A stretch of 64,000 nt of DNA from Streptomyces cynarae. GTDB taxonomy: Bacteria > Actinomycetota > Actinomycetes > Streptomycetales > Streptomycetaceae. Location of the stretch: NCBI RefSeq assembly GCF_025642135.1, contig NZ_CP106793.1, forward strand, positions 310,001 to 374,000, given 5' to 3'. Below are positions 43,316-52,565 of the stretch, one piece after another (within the stretch, counting starts at the first letter, position 1; the number at the start of each line of letters is the position of its first letter). A program made the position numbers and the translations under genes. The notes under the pieces were generated by a model, which did no database searches, was not told the origin of the DNA, and saw only the letters and a list, made by a program, of their open reading frames with translations.

Positions 43316-43934
43316 GGCAGAAACCGCAGACCTGACGCGACCTTGACGTCGGCGACAACCGCTGCTCGGTCACCGTCCACGACAAGGCCAAGCAGGGCCC
43401 ACGCGGCCGACGGCTACAACATCTGCGACGCCCAGCTGAGCGCTGGCCTGTTGAGCGGCTGGGAATCTTGCCACACGGACTTGGACGAGTCACTGAACGC
43501 CATGGACAGAGCCGCAGCAGTCCCCCGCCGGAGCCGACCGCACGTCGACGCTTCCGGCTCGGTGCTCGGCACCGGCCACGCTCCCCTCGACGATGTCCAT
43601 CCGCCCCCTCTCTCCATATCGTGCCGCGACCGCACCTCACGGCCCTCGCGGAAACCGCTCAGCGTGACGCAACACGTCTCGCACCGTGCAGAGCTGCGGC
43701 CCTGGGGCGTTCCGCTGGACGTCACGGAGCGTGCCGAAACGTCATCGCGGAGCTCGCCGCCAACGCCGTAGCCGATGACCTGCGGCAGTTTCTACAACTG
43801 CTGGAGCAATCCCTGACGCGGTTCGTCGCCGACGGCGAGCCAGGATCTCTGCAGTCCAGGTGGCTGCCAGTGCTGCGTGTGCGGTCGCGTCGATGGCCCG
43901 GTCAGGGGAGGCAATGGTGTCACATGGCGGTGGT
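43316..43934. other. Gene-poor stretch with an anti-sigma-type relic
   Basis: About 620 bases between the end of the sugar operon and the converging oxidoreductase. Only the short anti-sigma-like scrap listed separately is recognisable; no terminator hairpin stands out. Confidence 0.4.
43661..43775 (+). pseudogene. RsbW-like (HATPase_c_2) anti-sigma factor scrap
   Basis: One frame reads HRAELRPWGVPLDVTERAE and, after a frame change near 43735, NVIAELAANAVA. Together they form the helix and N box (ELAANAV) of Streptomyces anti-sigma regulatory ATPases. The following residues (DDLRQFLQLLEQSL) are not from the family. About 40 codons remain, so no function is expected. Confidence 0.45.
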
Positions 43935-45398
43935 CTACGGCGTCTCCTGATCGTGCTGGTAGGCAGCGAGGAGGAAGAGCCAGATCTCGCTGACGGTGGG
44001 GAAGGGGGCGATCGCGTGCCTGAGCCGTTTGAGCGGGATCTCGCCGGCGACCGCGATGGTTGCCGAGTGCAGCAGTTCGCTGACGCCGGGGCCGACGAAG
44101 GTCACTCCGAGGAGGACTTCCCGGTCGAGGTCGACGACCAGCCGGGCGTGGCCCTGGTAGCCGTCGGCGTAGAGGTTGGCGCCCTGGGCGGCATTGAAGT
44201 CGAGGTCGACGGTCTTGATGCGGTACCCGGCGTGCTCCGCCTGCTCGGCGCTCAGGCCCACCGCCGCCGCCTCGGGGTCACTGAAGAAGACCTGGGGTAC
44301 GGCATGCTGGTCGGCGGTGGTGGCGTGGTCGCCCCAGGGCGTGTCGTCCAGCGGGCGGCCGGCGGCACGGGCGCCGATGGCGTCGCCTGCGGTCCGGGCT
44401 TGGTATTTGCCCTGATGGGTGAGCAAGGCTCGATGGTTGACGTCGCCGAGGGCGTACAGCCAGTCGCCGTCGACCCCCTTTACCAGGCAGGTGGTGTCCA
44501 CATCGAGCCAGGAGCCGGGGGCGAGGCCGACCGTGTCCAGGCCGATGTCGTCGGTGGCGGGGATGCGGCCGGTGGCGCACAAGACCTCGTCGGCCTCCAG
44601 CTCGCCGCCGTCGTCGAGGGTGAGGGTGACCGGCCCCTCCGGGTCCGGGCGGCGCAGGGCGGTCACCTGCACGCCGATCCGCACATCCACGCCCGCCTCG
44701 CTCAATCCCTGAGCGACCAGTTCGCCGGCGAAGGGTTCCATGCGGGGGATCAGACGGCGCCGGGCGAGCAGCGTGACCTGGGAGCCGAGGCCCTGCCAGA
44801 GAGTGGCCATCTCGATGCCGACTCCGCCGCCGCCGATGATGGCGAGGCGAGTGGGCACGGTGCTGGATTCGGTGCCCTGCCGGCTCGTCCAGGGACGGGC
44901 CTCGTCGATGCCCGGGATGTCGGGCAACGCCGGTCGGCTGCCGGTGGCGATGGCCACTGCGTGCCGGGCCGTGAGGATCTGCCGGGCGCCGTCGTCACGG
45001 GTGACGGTGACCCGTCGGGGCCCGTCGAGACGGCCGTGGCCACGGAAGAGGTCGGCTCCGATGGACTTGAGGAACAGAGCCTGTCTGGTGTCGTCCCAGT
45101 CGGAGACAGAGCGGTTGCGACGGGTGAAGACGCCATCGGCGTCTACCCGACCGGTTACAGCCTGCCTGGCACCGTCCACGCGCCGCGCGTCGGCGAGCGC
45201 GATGACCGGCCGCAGCAGCGCCTTACTGGGCACGCAGGCCCAGTACGCGCAGTCACCGCCGACCAGTTCCTGTTCCACGACCGCTACGGAGAGGCCAGCG
45301 ACACGGGCGCGGTCGGCGACGTTCGCACCAGCCGGGCCTGCGCCCAGCACGACCACGTCGTAAGGCACTCCTTCCTGGGTTTCGTGCGATTCGCTCAT
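43935..45398 (-). CDS. FAD/NAD(P) disulfide-reductase-like oxidoreductase
   Basis: A 487-residue cytosolic flavoprotein of the mercuric reductase/lipoamide dehydrogenase class. The FAD loop is VVVLGAGPAGANVADRARVA, the redox pair is Cys50/Cys55 in VGGDCAYWACVPSKALLRP, the NAD(P) loop is LAIIGGGGVGIEMATLWQGL and the second FAD motif is WLYALGDVNHRALL. The C-terminal interface normally has HPT-x-SE with a catalytic His; here it reads APFPTVSEIWLF, so that His is missing. Disulfide reduction may therefore be altered, and a quinone reductase activity is possible. The ATG at 45398 begins just before the FAD loop. A CMD/AhpD-type relic lies upstream on the same strand. Confidence 0.88.
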   Translation of the reverse strand: MSESHETQEGVPYDVVVLGAGPAGANVADRARVAGLSVAVVEQELVGGDCAYWACVPSKALLRPVIALADARRVDGARQAVTGRVDADGVFTRRNRSVSDWDDTRQALFLKSIGADLFRGHGRLDGPRRVTVTRDDGARQILTARHAVAIATGSRPALPDIPGIDEARPWTSRQGTESSTVPTRLAIIGGGGVGIEMATLWQGLGSQVTLLARRRLIPRMEPFAGELVAQGLSEAGVDVRIGVQVTALRRPDPEGPVTLTLDDGGELEADEVLCATGRIPATDDIGLDTVGLAPGSWLDVDTTCLVKGVDGDWLYALGDVNHRALLTHQGKYQARTAGDAIGARAAGRPLDDTPWGDHATTADQHAVPQVFFSDPEAAAVGLSAEQAEHAGYRIKTVDLDFNAAQGANLYADGYQGHARLVVDLDREVLLGVTFVGPGVSELLHSATIAVAGEIPLKRLRHAIAPFPTVSEIWLFLLAAYQHDQETP

Positions 45399-45516
45399 GT
45401 TCTTCCTCGCATTCCTGGGAGTGCCTGACGACGGTCGAGGCGGTGGTGATGCTGCCCGTCGGACCTGGTCGGTCAGGCCTGGGCGGGGGCTCCCCGACCA
45501 AACCGGAGCGCGTCGG

Positions 45517-46063
45517 TCAGGCGTCGGTGTGCGGGGTGACGACCGGCCATTCGATGTCGGTATCGGCGAGGACGTTGAAGTAGTACGTGAGGATGTTCAA
45601 CGCCAGATTGCCCACGACCACGGCGATCTCGGCGTCGGTGACGCCCACGGCCCCGGCAGCCCTGAGCTGCGTCTCACCGATGTGCCCGCGGCCGCGGGCA
45701 ATGGTCTCGGACAGGGCCAGCACTGCGGTGGCGTGCGGGACGGCGGACTCCGCGTGGCGGGCACGTTCCAGTCCCCGGCGCCGACCTTGGCGACGCGCGC
45801 CCCTATGTAAGTGTGGCGGACGGGCAGTAGGTGCAATTGTTGTACTCCGCGTTGGCGCTCGCCAGCCGCTCCCGGACCGGGACCGGGATCACGCCCCCGC
45901 TCAGAGCGCCGGCAGGGCAAGCCAGCCCTTTACCAGGGTCGGACTGTTGGTCGTGGCCTTGGCCACGTTGGGCACGGACCCCAGTGCCCGGCGCACCCTC
46001 GCTGAGCGCCTCGGCGGCGGCGCCGGTCGCCTCGGTAGGCCGGATCAGAGCACACTGTGACAT
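45517..46063 (-). pseudogene. Carboxymuconolactone decarboxylase/AhpD-family gene, frameshifted
   Basis: Four segments in changing frames rebuild a CMD/AhpD-type protein of about 180 residues. They are ALIRPTEATGAAAEALSEG (46063 on), GALSGGVIPVPVRERLASAN with the Cys pair region EYNNCTYCPSA (about 45830), then TYIGARVAKVGAG (about 45795), and ALSETIARGRGHIGETQLRA with DAEIAVVVGNLALNILTYYF to the stop at 45517. At least three one-base changes break it. It was probably co-transcribed with the flavin oxidoreductase downstream. Confidence 0.75.
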
Positions 46064-46491
46064 GACGGATTTCAGTGGCTGTGGTCGCGGATGCGGATTT
46101 CCGGTGTCAAGAGCTCGCTGGGAGACGGGCGGAATTTACCGCCGCTCGCAGGAGCCGGGAGCGCCTCGGTGCGCTGCCTGGATCATGTAACGGTCCGGTG
46201 CCCGTCGGCCGTCGCACGTGGCCCATAGGCCTCACGAAGAGCCGTCATAAGTGCCGCATTGGGCCGCAGCAGACCATAACCGCGCTCTGGTAGAGCGGCG
46301 CACCCCGCCAAGACTCGCACGACGCCCTCACGCTTATGGCGGCTATCGAAATCGCCGATGACCAGGACGGAATCATCGGCAAGGACATGCGATTTCGACC
46401 CACGTCACCTCACGAACGAGGTGACGGGACAACGGAAGCGGCACGGCCGCACCCGGTGCCCTCTCATCCGATACATACGAAGGACGTCCTC
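46064..46491. other. Intergenic, no gene recognised
   Basis: About 430 bases between the divergent CMD relic and the SDR gene. No coding pattern or RNA gene is seen. The last bases (cgaaggacg) serve as ribosome binding site for the SDR. Confidence 0.4.
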
Positions 46492-47244
46492 ATGAGTTCT
46501 GTTGATCTGGCTGGACGTGTGGCCCTGGTGACCGGAGCGACCAGCGGTATCGGCGCCGCAACTGCAGCGCTGCTCGCCGAGCGGGGCGCGCACGTGCTGG
46601 TCGCCGGGCGTGACAGGTCCCGCGGCGAGGCCGTGGTCGCCTCAATCCGTGACCGGGGCGGCAAGGCCGACTTCCTCGCAGCCGATCTGGGCGAGGCGGA
46701 GTCGGTGCGGAAGCTGGCGCGGGAAGCCGCCGACCTGGGAGGCGGCCGAGTGGACATCCTGGTCAACAACGCGGGCATCTTCCCGTTCGGCCCGACGGAC
46801 CAGATTCGGGACAGCGACGTGGACGCCGTCTACGCCCTGAACGTTAAGGCCCCGTTCCGCCTCGTCGCGGAACTCGCGCCGGCCATGGCCGAACGCGGGC
46901 ACGGCGCGATCGTCAACGTCACCACCATGGTTGCCGAGTACGGCGTCTCTGGTATGGCCCTGTACGGGTCGAGCAAGGCCGCGCTGAACCTGCTGACCAA
47001 GGCTTGGGCCGCCGAGTTCGGCCCGCGCGGGGTACGGGTCAACGCCGTCGAGCCCGGTCCGACCCGCACGGAGGGCGCCGCCGGCATGGGTGACGGCCTC
47101 GACGCCCTCGCCGCCCAGGCGCCCGCCGGCAGGCCGGCCGCACCGAAGGAGATCGCCGAGGCGATCGCCTACCTGGCCGGTGACACGGCAAGTTTCGTCC
47201 ACGGAGCGGTCCTGCCCGTGGACGGCGGCCGTACGGCCGTCTGA
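46492..47244 (+). CDS. Short-chain dehydrogenase/reductase (SDR)
   Basis: A 250-residue cytosolic classical SDR. The cofactor loop is VALVTGATSGIGAATAALLA, the NNAG motif is DILVNNAGIFPFG, the active site is NVTTMVAEYG (Ser replaced by Thr in the usual position) followed by YGSSK in GMALYGSSKAALNLLTKAWA, and VRVNAVEPGPTRTEGAAG follows. The Arg after the second Gly strand (AGRDRSR) suggests NADP(H). The ATG at 46492 is preferred to 46336 because gaaggac precedes it and the fold starts there. It converges with a LysR regulator across a terminator hairpin. Confidence 0.92.
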   Translation: MSSVDLAGRVALVTGATSGIGAATAALLAERGAHVLVAGRDRSRGEAVVASIRDRGGKADFLAADLGEAESVRKLAREAADLGGGRVDILVNNAGIFPFGPTDQIRDSDVDAVYALNVKAPFRLVAELAPAMAERGHGAIVNVTTMVAEYGVSGMALYGSSKAALNLLTKAWAAEFGPRGVRVNAVEPGPTRTEGAAGMGDGLDALAAQAPAGRPAAPKEIAEAIAYLAGDTASFVHGAVLPVDGGRTAV

Positions 47245-47276
47245 TATCCGGAAACAGCCGGGCGGTCGTCCCGTCA

Positions 47277-47313
47277 GCCGCCCTCGAACCCACCCACCAG
47301 GGACGAGGGCGGC
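47277..47313. terminator. 10-bp stem-loop between convergent genes
   Basis: gccgccctcg (47277-47286) pairs exactly with cgagggcggc (47304-47313) across 17 bases. It lies between the stop of the SDR (47244) and the stop of the LysR gene (47357), so it can end both transcripts. Confidence 0.7.
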
Positions 47314-47356
47314 CAAACACTCACTCGCCGCCGGTGAGGCGGGGCGGGCCGGCTCT

Positions 47357-48256
47357 CTAGCTGCCCACCGACCGGTCGAGTGCGGCGATGAACCGACCCA
47401 GGTCGCGCCGTCTCGAATCGGCCGGCCACACGGCCCAGGTGCGCCGCACGAGCGGATGCCCGACCAACGGCGACCACGTCACATGGCCTGGCAGCGGCTG
47501 CTGCCAGTTGGGCGGGGCCAGGGTGAAAGCGCGTCCGGCACCCACGGCAGCCAGCTTCACATCGGCGATCAAGGCCTGTCCCTCCGGAGCCTCGGGGCCG
47601 AGATCGAGGCCGTGGCCGCGCAGGATGGCGGTCAGTTCGTCGTACCAGGCGGGGCTGCCGGAGCGGGGAAACCCGACCCACTGCAGGCCGACCAGTGCGT
47701 CGAGCGCGATGCCTTCCGGTCCGACGAGTTCGGCGGCCAGGCCCGCGGCCAGCAGCACGCCCAGCCGTTCCCGTACGACCAGCAGTGCGTCGAACTCTGG
47801 TCCCATCGGCCGCTCCCTCAGAAAGCCGACGTCGAGCTCACCGGCCTGCAGGGCGGCCAGCTGTTCGGCCGTGGAAAGGTGCCGGGCCTGCACCCGGGTG
47901 TCCGGATGGGCCTCGGCCAGCTCCGCCAGTGGTGCATCGAGCAGCCCTGAGGGCAGTTCCAGCGGGATCCCGATCCGCAGAGCCCCTCCTCCTGGACCGG
48001 TGTACGGGGCCATCGCCCGCAGCGCCTGGTCATGCCGGGCCAGGACGGCACGGGCCTCGCCGAGCAGGGCCGTACCGGCTTCCGTGGCGCGCACGCCCGT
48101 ACTGCTGCGCACCAGCAGCTTCACGCCGAGCTGCCGCTCGAGTCCGCTGACTGTCTGGGAGAGCGCCGACTGGCTGATCTGCAGCCGACGTGCCGCCGCG
48201 GACAGCCCGCCTTCCTGCATCACCGCGACGAACGCCCGCAGCTCCCGCAATTCCAT
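47357..48256 (-). CDS. LysR-family transcriptional regulator
   Basis: A 299-residue regulator. The N-terminal helix-turn-helix is ELRELRAFVAVMQEGGLSAA and ISQSALSQTVSGLERQLGVK, followed by the linker helix TEAGTALLGEARAVLARHDQ. The effector domain, about residues 90-295, has GALRIGIPLELPSGLLDAPL and AALQAGELDVGFLRERP. The inducer is unknown. Its converging neighbour is the SDR gene, so that gene is a possible but not typical target, as LysR targets are usually divergent. On the other side lies a 500-base gap. Confidence 0.93.
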   Translation of the reverse strand: MELRELRAFVAVMQEGGLSAAARRLQISQSALSQTVSGLERQLGVKLLVRSSTGVRATEAGTALLGEARAVLARHDQALRAMAPYTGPGGGALRIGIPLELPSGLLDAPLAELAEAHPDTRVQARHLSTAEQLAALQAGELDVGFLRERPMGPEFDALLVVRERLGVLLAAGLAAELVGPEGIALDALVGLQWVGFPRSGSPAWYDELTAILRGHGLDLGPEAPEGQALIADVKLAAVGAGRAFTLAPPNWQQPLPGHVTWSPLVGHPLVRRTWAVWPADSRRRDLGRFIAALDRSVGS

Positions 48257-48764
48257 GATCCCATGCCATCACACCCAACCGCCGGCGTCACGCTCGAGCC
48301 GAGGACGCCGTATCCCGGCCATGCAGTCCCGCATCTCCCCGCGCCCGCGGTGACGACCGCCGTCACCCTTGAAAGGGTGCCACCCGCCAGCGGTGCTCAC
48401 GCGTGCACCAGCCGGCACAAAGGCAAGCAGATCGCCGCCGAGCGGCACTTCCTGCTGGTCGGCGAGTGCAAACTGATCTGATCTTTCACGGCAACGTCGC
48501 CGCGATGACAGCCGCCGGGATGTTGTTCGTCGCCCCGATGGCCAAGAGCCTGCGCCCCACCGAACTGTTCACCACCCTGGACCCCGCCCAGGCCCGGCCG
48601 CACCGTGCGGAGCACTACGTGGTCACCATCGGGCAATGCCCTACCAGCCCCGGTACACCTGAGCAGACACGCGCCTGGTCACAGACCCGACGGGACACCA
48701 GCCGAAGCGAGACGTGATGAGCCCCGGGCGCAGAACCTCGAAGTCCGTCGGCCACGGCTTGTTG
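48257..48764. other. Gene-poor stretch, no gene recognised
   Basis: About 500 bases upstream of the LysR gene. Short frames around 48360-48700 have normal protein composition (for example MTAAGMLFVAPMAKSLRPTE), but I recognise no family, and they are broken by stops; they may be scraps of a lost gene. Confidence 0.35.
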
Positions 48765-49439
48765 TCAGAGGTTCGGGAAGGCTTCGGTCAGGGCCGTGAG
48801 CACATGGTCCGCCTCGGCGGCGCGAAGCTCCTCGGCGGTGTAGCGGCCGCTGGCAACCCCTACCGCAGTCGCATGGGCCGCGTGCGCGGCCTCGATGTCC
48901 CGGGGGGTGTCGCCGACCACGTAGACGTCGGCGCGGGTCAAATCGCGCCCGTGCAGCCGAGCGGCCTTGGCCATCGCCAGGCGGGTGATCTCCGCCCTAT
49001 CCGGAGAGTCCGAGCCATAGGCACCGAAAACGAAGTAGTGGCCGAGCTTGCCCGGTTCCAACTTGATCCTGGCCGCGCCTTCCATCGCGCCGGACAGCAA
49101 CCCGAGGATGACCCCGGCATCCGCGATCCGTTGCAAGGTTTCTTCGACGCCGTCCAGGACGCGGTATCCCTCCGATGTCCAGATGTCCTCCGACAGGTGC
49201 CGCAGGTACGCGGCGTACAGGCGGACCATCTCGTCGCAATTGGGTTCACGACCGAGCACGGCGTTAAACGTTTCCCTCCCGACCTGTGGATCCGTCTCCC
49301 CAGCCGAGGTGTGCTTTCCGATATCGGCTGCGACCCCGTGCAACCGGTCAAAGGCCCAGGACCAACTACGTCTTCCGGAGTCTCCGGTGTGGACCAGGGT
49401 TTCGTCGATATCGAACAGAACCGCTATCGGTCCGGCCAT
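48765..49439 (-). CDS. HAD-family phosphatase
   Basis: A 224-residue cytosolic hydrolase of the haloacid dehalogenase superfamily, phosphoglycolate-phosphatase-like. Motif I is VLFDIDETLVHTG (Asp10, Asp12), motif II is GLLSGAMEGAARIKLEP (Ser in LSG), and motif IV is VYVVGDTPRDIEAAHAAHAT. A helical cap with 60-70 residues lies between motif I and II. The substrate is a small phosphate ester. The ATG at 49439 has caggaggag upstream; longer upstream ATGs give unconserved sequence. It diverges from the flavin reductase gene across 294 bases. Confidence 0.88.
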   Translation of the reverse strand: MAGPIAVLFDIDETLVHTGDSGRRSWSWAFDRLHGVAADIGKHTSAGETDPQVGRETFNAVLGREPNCDEMVRLYAAYLRHLSEDIWTSEGYRVLDGVEETLQRIADAGVILGLLSGAMEGAARIKLEPGKLGHYFVFGAYGSDSPDRAEITRLAMAKAARLHGRDLTRADVYVVGDTPRDIEAAHAAHATAVGVASGRYTAEELRAAEADHVLTALTEAFPNL

Positions 49440-49733
49440 GATTCGTTCTCCTCCTGTTCGACACCGATCGCCCGGGCACCGTTGAACGGGGTGCGTACGA
49501 TTGCGCCTGCTCACTTCCAGAGTGCGCGCCGGGTTGTCCCTCGTCCCCATGAAGCGCCGCGCCGGCCCGGCGCGTCCGCTGTCCCATACAAGGTCGCCAG
49601 TTGCGTAGGCACGGTGTTGGTGGTGCTGTTGAGGGAGGCGGCAAGCCCGGATTCGACGCACACCCGTTCGATACAAATCCTTACCTGTTGTCCTTCATCT
49701 ATTTCGTCCCTCATTTGTTTCGCGGGAGCGAAC

Positions 49734-51131
49734 ATGGATACCACTGACCGAAGCCTTCATGCCGATGTACTCGTGATCGGGTTCGGCAAGGGCGGAAAGA
49801 CGGTGGCCGGGACGATGGGTCGGCTCGGTAAGCGCGTGGTGTTGGTCGAGCGCTCGGAGCGGATGTACGGCGGCACCTGCCCGAACGTCGGCTGTGTACC
49901 GACCAAGGCCCTCGTCCACCATTCCCGCAAGCGTCGGGCGGAGGATGTGCCGCAGGAGTGGTACGAGCGCTCCGTAGGCGAGGTGCAGGCGCTGACCAAG
50001 CTGTTCCGCGGTGGGAACTACGACGGGCTGAACGATATGGACACCGTTACGGTGATCACCGGTACGGCCGCGTTCACCGACCCGCACACCGTGAGCATCG
50101 ACTCCGGCGACGGCCGCCTGACGGTCACCGCAGGGACGATCCTGATCAACACCGGGTCCGAGCCGATCGTCCTGGACATCCCCGGCCTGCGGTCCAGCCA
50201 GTACACCGTGACCAGCACCGAACTGATCGACACGACCATCCTGCCGGGACAGCTGACGATCATCGGAGGCGGGTATCTCGGCTTGGAATTCGCCTCGATC
50301 TACGGGCAGTTCGGATCCCAAGTCACCGTGCTCGAGGCGGCTCCGAAGGTTTTCGGCCTCGTGGACGACGATGTCGCGGCTGTCGCCGAGGGCATCCTGG
50401 TTGACGAAGGAATCGAGATCGTCGTCGGTGCGAAGGTCACCGAAGTCCGTGACGGCGAGAGCTCCGCGATCGTCGTCTACGAAAAAGACGGCCGGCAGCA
50501 CACCCTGGAAGCCGACGCGATCCTGGCGGCCACCGGCCGCGCCCCGGCCACCGGCGGCCTTGCGCTGGACACTGCCGGCGTGCGCACCACCGAGCGCGGA
50601 GCAGTCGAGGTGGATGAGCAACTGCGCACCAGCCAGCCTCATATCTTCGCCCTCGGGGATGTCAACGGTGGACCGCAGTTCACCTACATCTCCCTCGATG
50701 ACAGCCGTATCGTCCTCGACCAGCTCCTCGGCGAGGGAAAGCGCTCCACCGCCGACCGGGTCGCCATCCCCCACGCCGTCTTCATCACCCCGCCTCTGGC
50801 GACGATCGGGCTCACCGAGGCCCAGGCGCGGGCCGCCGGGCACCGGGTGAAGATCGCCAGTCAGCCGGTCGCCGAGATCACTGCGATGCCGCGTGCGTAC
50901 ATCGTTGAGGACACCCGCGGGGTGATGAAGTTCGTGATCGACGCCGAGACCGACGAGATCCTGGGCGCCGCTCTGCTCAGCGTCGACGCGCAGGAACTGA
51001 TCAACACCGTCGCGCTCGCCATGCGGCACGGCATCAAGGCGGCCGAGCTCCGCGACGCCGTCTACAACCACCCCACTTCCACCGAAGCCTTCAACGACGT
51101 CCTCGCCACCATCGTCCGAGCCGATACGTAA
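49734..51131 (+). CDS. Flavin disulfide reductase, RclA/mercuric-reductase-like
   Basis: A 465-residue cytosolic FAD enzyme. The FAD loop is [20 protein letters not shown], the redox pair is Cys49/Cys54 in [20 protein letters not shown], the NAD(P) loop is [20 protein letters not shown], and the second FAD motif is [17 protein letters not shown]. The C-terminal interface keeps the catalytic His446 and Glu451 in [14 protein letters not shown]. The pattern is nearest to RclA-type copper/hypochlorite-defence reductases. The start at ATG 49734 fits the family and has gcgggagcg upstream. Unlike the reductase at 43.9 kb, it has all catalytic residues. Confidence 0.9.
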   Translation: MDTTDRSLHADVLVIGFGKGGKTVAGTMGRLGKRVVLVERSERMYGGTCPNVGCVPTKALVHHSRKRRAEDVPQEWYERSVGEVQALTKLFRGGNYDGLNDMDTVTVITGTAAFTDPHTVSIDSGDGRLTVTAGTILINTGSEPIVLDIPGLRSSQYTVTSTELIDTTILPGQLTIIGGGYLGLEFASIYGQFGSQVTVLEAAPKVFGLVDDDVAAVAEGILVDEGIEIVVGAKVTEVRDGESSAIVVYEKDGRQHTLEADAILAATGRAPATGGLALDTAGVRTTERGAVEVDEQLRTSQPHIFALGDVNGGPQFTYISLDDSRIVLDQLLGEGKRSTADRVAIPHAVFITPPLATIGLTEAQARAAGHRVKIASQPVAEITAMPRAYIVEDTRGVMKFVIDAETDEILGAALLSVDAQELINTVALAMRHGIKAAELRDAVYNHPTSTEAFNDVLATIVRADT

Positions 51132-51352
51132 CGAAGCCGCCGACGTACAGGCTGTCCGCAGACGGGCGTCCGAGGCGCCGCAGTGAAGCCCGGCCGAGAT
51201 CCCGGGAAATCGCTGGGATGGCAGATGCCGGAGACGGCAGGGCACAAGGCAGGATGAGGCCGGTCTTCCGGAAGCGGTGGAATCTCGGTCATTCGATCCG
51301 CTACGAACCCCGACCGCTACGAGCACAGCGTGTTCGCTCAGGGGGTGATCTG
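51132..51352. other. Intergenic before the pgi relic
   Basis: No gene or repeat recognised. It separates the reductase from the remains of the pentose-phosphate cluster. Confidence 0.35.
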
Positions 51353-51505
51353 AAACATCGACTCCTTCGACCAGTGGGGGTGGAGCTCGGCAAGGTACTC
51401 GCGGCCCAGATCACCCCGGAACTCACCTCCGGCGCCGAACCGGAGCTCGCCCACGACTCGTCGGCCAAGGCCCTCATCCGTCGTTACCGCGCCCTGAAAC
51501 GCTAG
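51353..51505 (+). pseudogene. pgi: Glucose-6-phosphate isomerase, C-terminal scrap
   Basis: NIDSFDQWG at 51354 in one frame and [20 protein letters not shown] then [16 protein letters not shown] in a second (one base missing in the g-run at about 51376) form the last 50 residues of glucose-6-phosphate isomerase. The rest of this roughly 550-residue protein is gone. It stands directly before gnd, as in Streptomyces pgi-gnd-zwf gene clusters. Confidence 0.7.
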
Positions 51506-51530
51506 GGCCCTGTCCCCCAGGAGAGCAGCC

Positions 51531-52565
51531 ATGACTACCGACACCCCCATGCAGCTCGGCATGATCGGGCTCGGCCGGATGGGCGCGAACCTCGTGCGCC
51601 GGCTCATGCGCGACGGCCACCACTGTGTGGTCTATGACCTCAACGAAAGTGCCGTAAGGGAGTTGGAGGGCGAGGGTGCCGTGGCCGCCGGCTCGCTGCG
51701 TGAAGTGGTGGCGAAGCTGGAGCGGCCACGGGCCGTCTGGCTCATGCTGCCTGCCGCCGTCGTACAACCCACACTCGACCAGCTGGCCGAGCTCCTCGAC
51801 GTGGACGACGCGGTCATCGATGGCGGCAACTCTTACTACCGCGATGACATCGCGCGTTCAGCGCAGCTTGCTCCTCGCCGCATTCATTACCTGGACTGCG
51901 GAACCTCGGGCGGTGTGTGGGGACTTGAACGCGGTTACTGCCTCATGATCGGCGGCGACCCGGAGCCAGTCGCACGGCTCGGCCCCGTCTTCCGGACCAT
52001 CGCGCCCGGCACCGGCTCCGCCGAGCCGACGCCGAGCAGACGAACCGACGGAACCGCACCGGAGGGTTATCTGCATTGCGGTCCGAGCGGAGCCGGGCAC
52101 TTCGTGAAGATGGTCCACAACGGAGTCGAGTACGGCATGATGGCCGCGATCGCCGAGGGACTCAGCATCATCGAGCACGCGGATGCCGGGCTTCGCAAGC
52201 GCACCGTCGACGCCGAGACAGCTCCGCTGCGCGAACCGGAGGCCTATCAGTACGAGATCGACGTCGGCGAGGTCGCCGAAGTATGGCGCCGCGGCTCGGT
52301 CGTCGGTTCCTGGCTCGTCGACCTCACCGCTGACGCACTGGCCCGGTCACCGAAACTGGAGGAATTCACCGGGCGTGTCTCGGACTCCGGGGAAGGCCGA
52401 TGGACGGTACTGGCGGCGGTCGACGAAGGTGTGCCCGCCGCCGTGATCACCACGGCGCTCACCGACCGCTTCCAGTCCCGGGGCCTTGGCGAGTTCGCTG
52501 ACAGGGTCCTGTCCGCCATGCGCAGTGAGTTCGGCGGACACTCCGAGAAGAGGAGCCGACCGTGA
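51531..52565 (+). CDS. gnd: 6-phosphogluconate dehydrogenase (short, decarboxylating)
   Basis: A 344-residue cytosolic enzyme that converts 6-phosphogluconate to ribulose 5-phosphate, CO2 and NAD(P)H. The N-terminal Rossmann loop is LGMIGLGRMGANLVRRLMRD. The substrate region is VIDGGNSYYRDD, CGTSGGVWGLERGYC and the catalytic FVKMVHNGVEYGMM (Lys193, Asn197, Glu200). It belongs to the short (about 300-340 residue) class rather than the 470-residue class. The ATG has caggagagcagcc upstream. It sits between the pgi tail and the zwf head and overlaps zwf by four bases. It appears intact, so it could work alone on 6-phosphogluconate. Confidence 0.92.
   Translation: MTTDTPMQLGMIGLGRMGANLVRRLMRDGHHCVVYDLNESAVRELEGEGAVAAGSLREVVAKLERPRAVWLMLPAAVVQPTLDQLAELLDVDDAVIDGGNSYYRDDIARSAQLAPRRIHYLDCGTSGGVWGLERGYCLMIGGDPEPVARLGPVFRTIAPGTGSAEPTPSRRTDGTAPEGYLHCGPSGAGHFVKMVHNGVEYGMMAAIAEGLSIIEHADAGLRKRTVDAETAPLREPEAYQYEIDVGEVAEVWRRGSVVGSWLVDLTADALARSPKLEEFTGRVSDSGEGRWTVLAAVDEGVPAAVITTALTDRFQSRGLGEFADRVLSAMRSEFGGHSEKRSRP

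Noticed and set aside
43468..43950. 160-codon plus-strand frame after the sugar operon
   Set aside because: It only shares a few residues with the anti-sigma scrap, lacks a family pattern and overlaps the end of the converging oxidoreductase gene.
48714..49733. Long plus-strand extension before the RclA-like reductase
   Set aside because: The frame is the shadow of the HAD gene on the other strand; the reductase fold and a plausible start codon begin at 49734.
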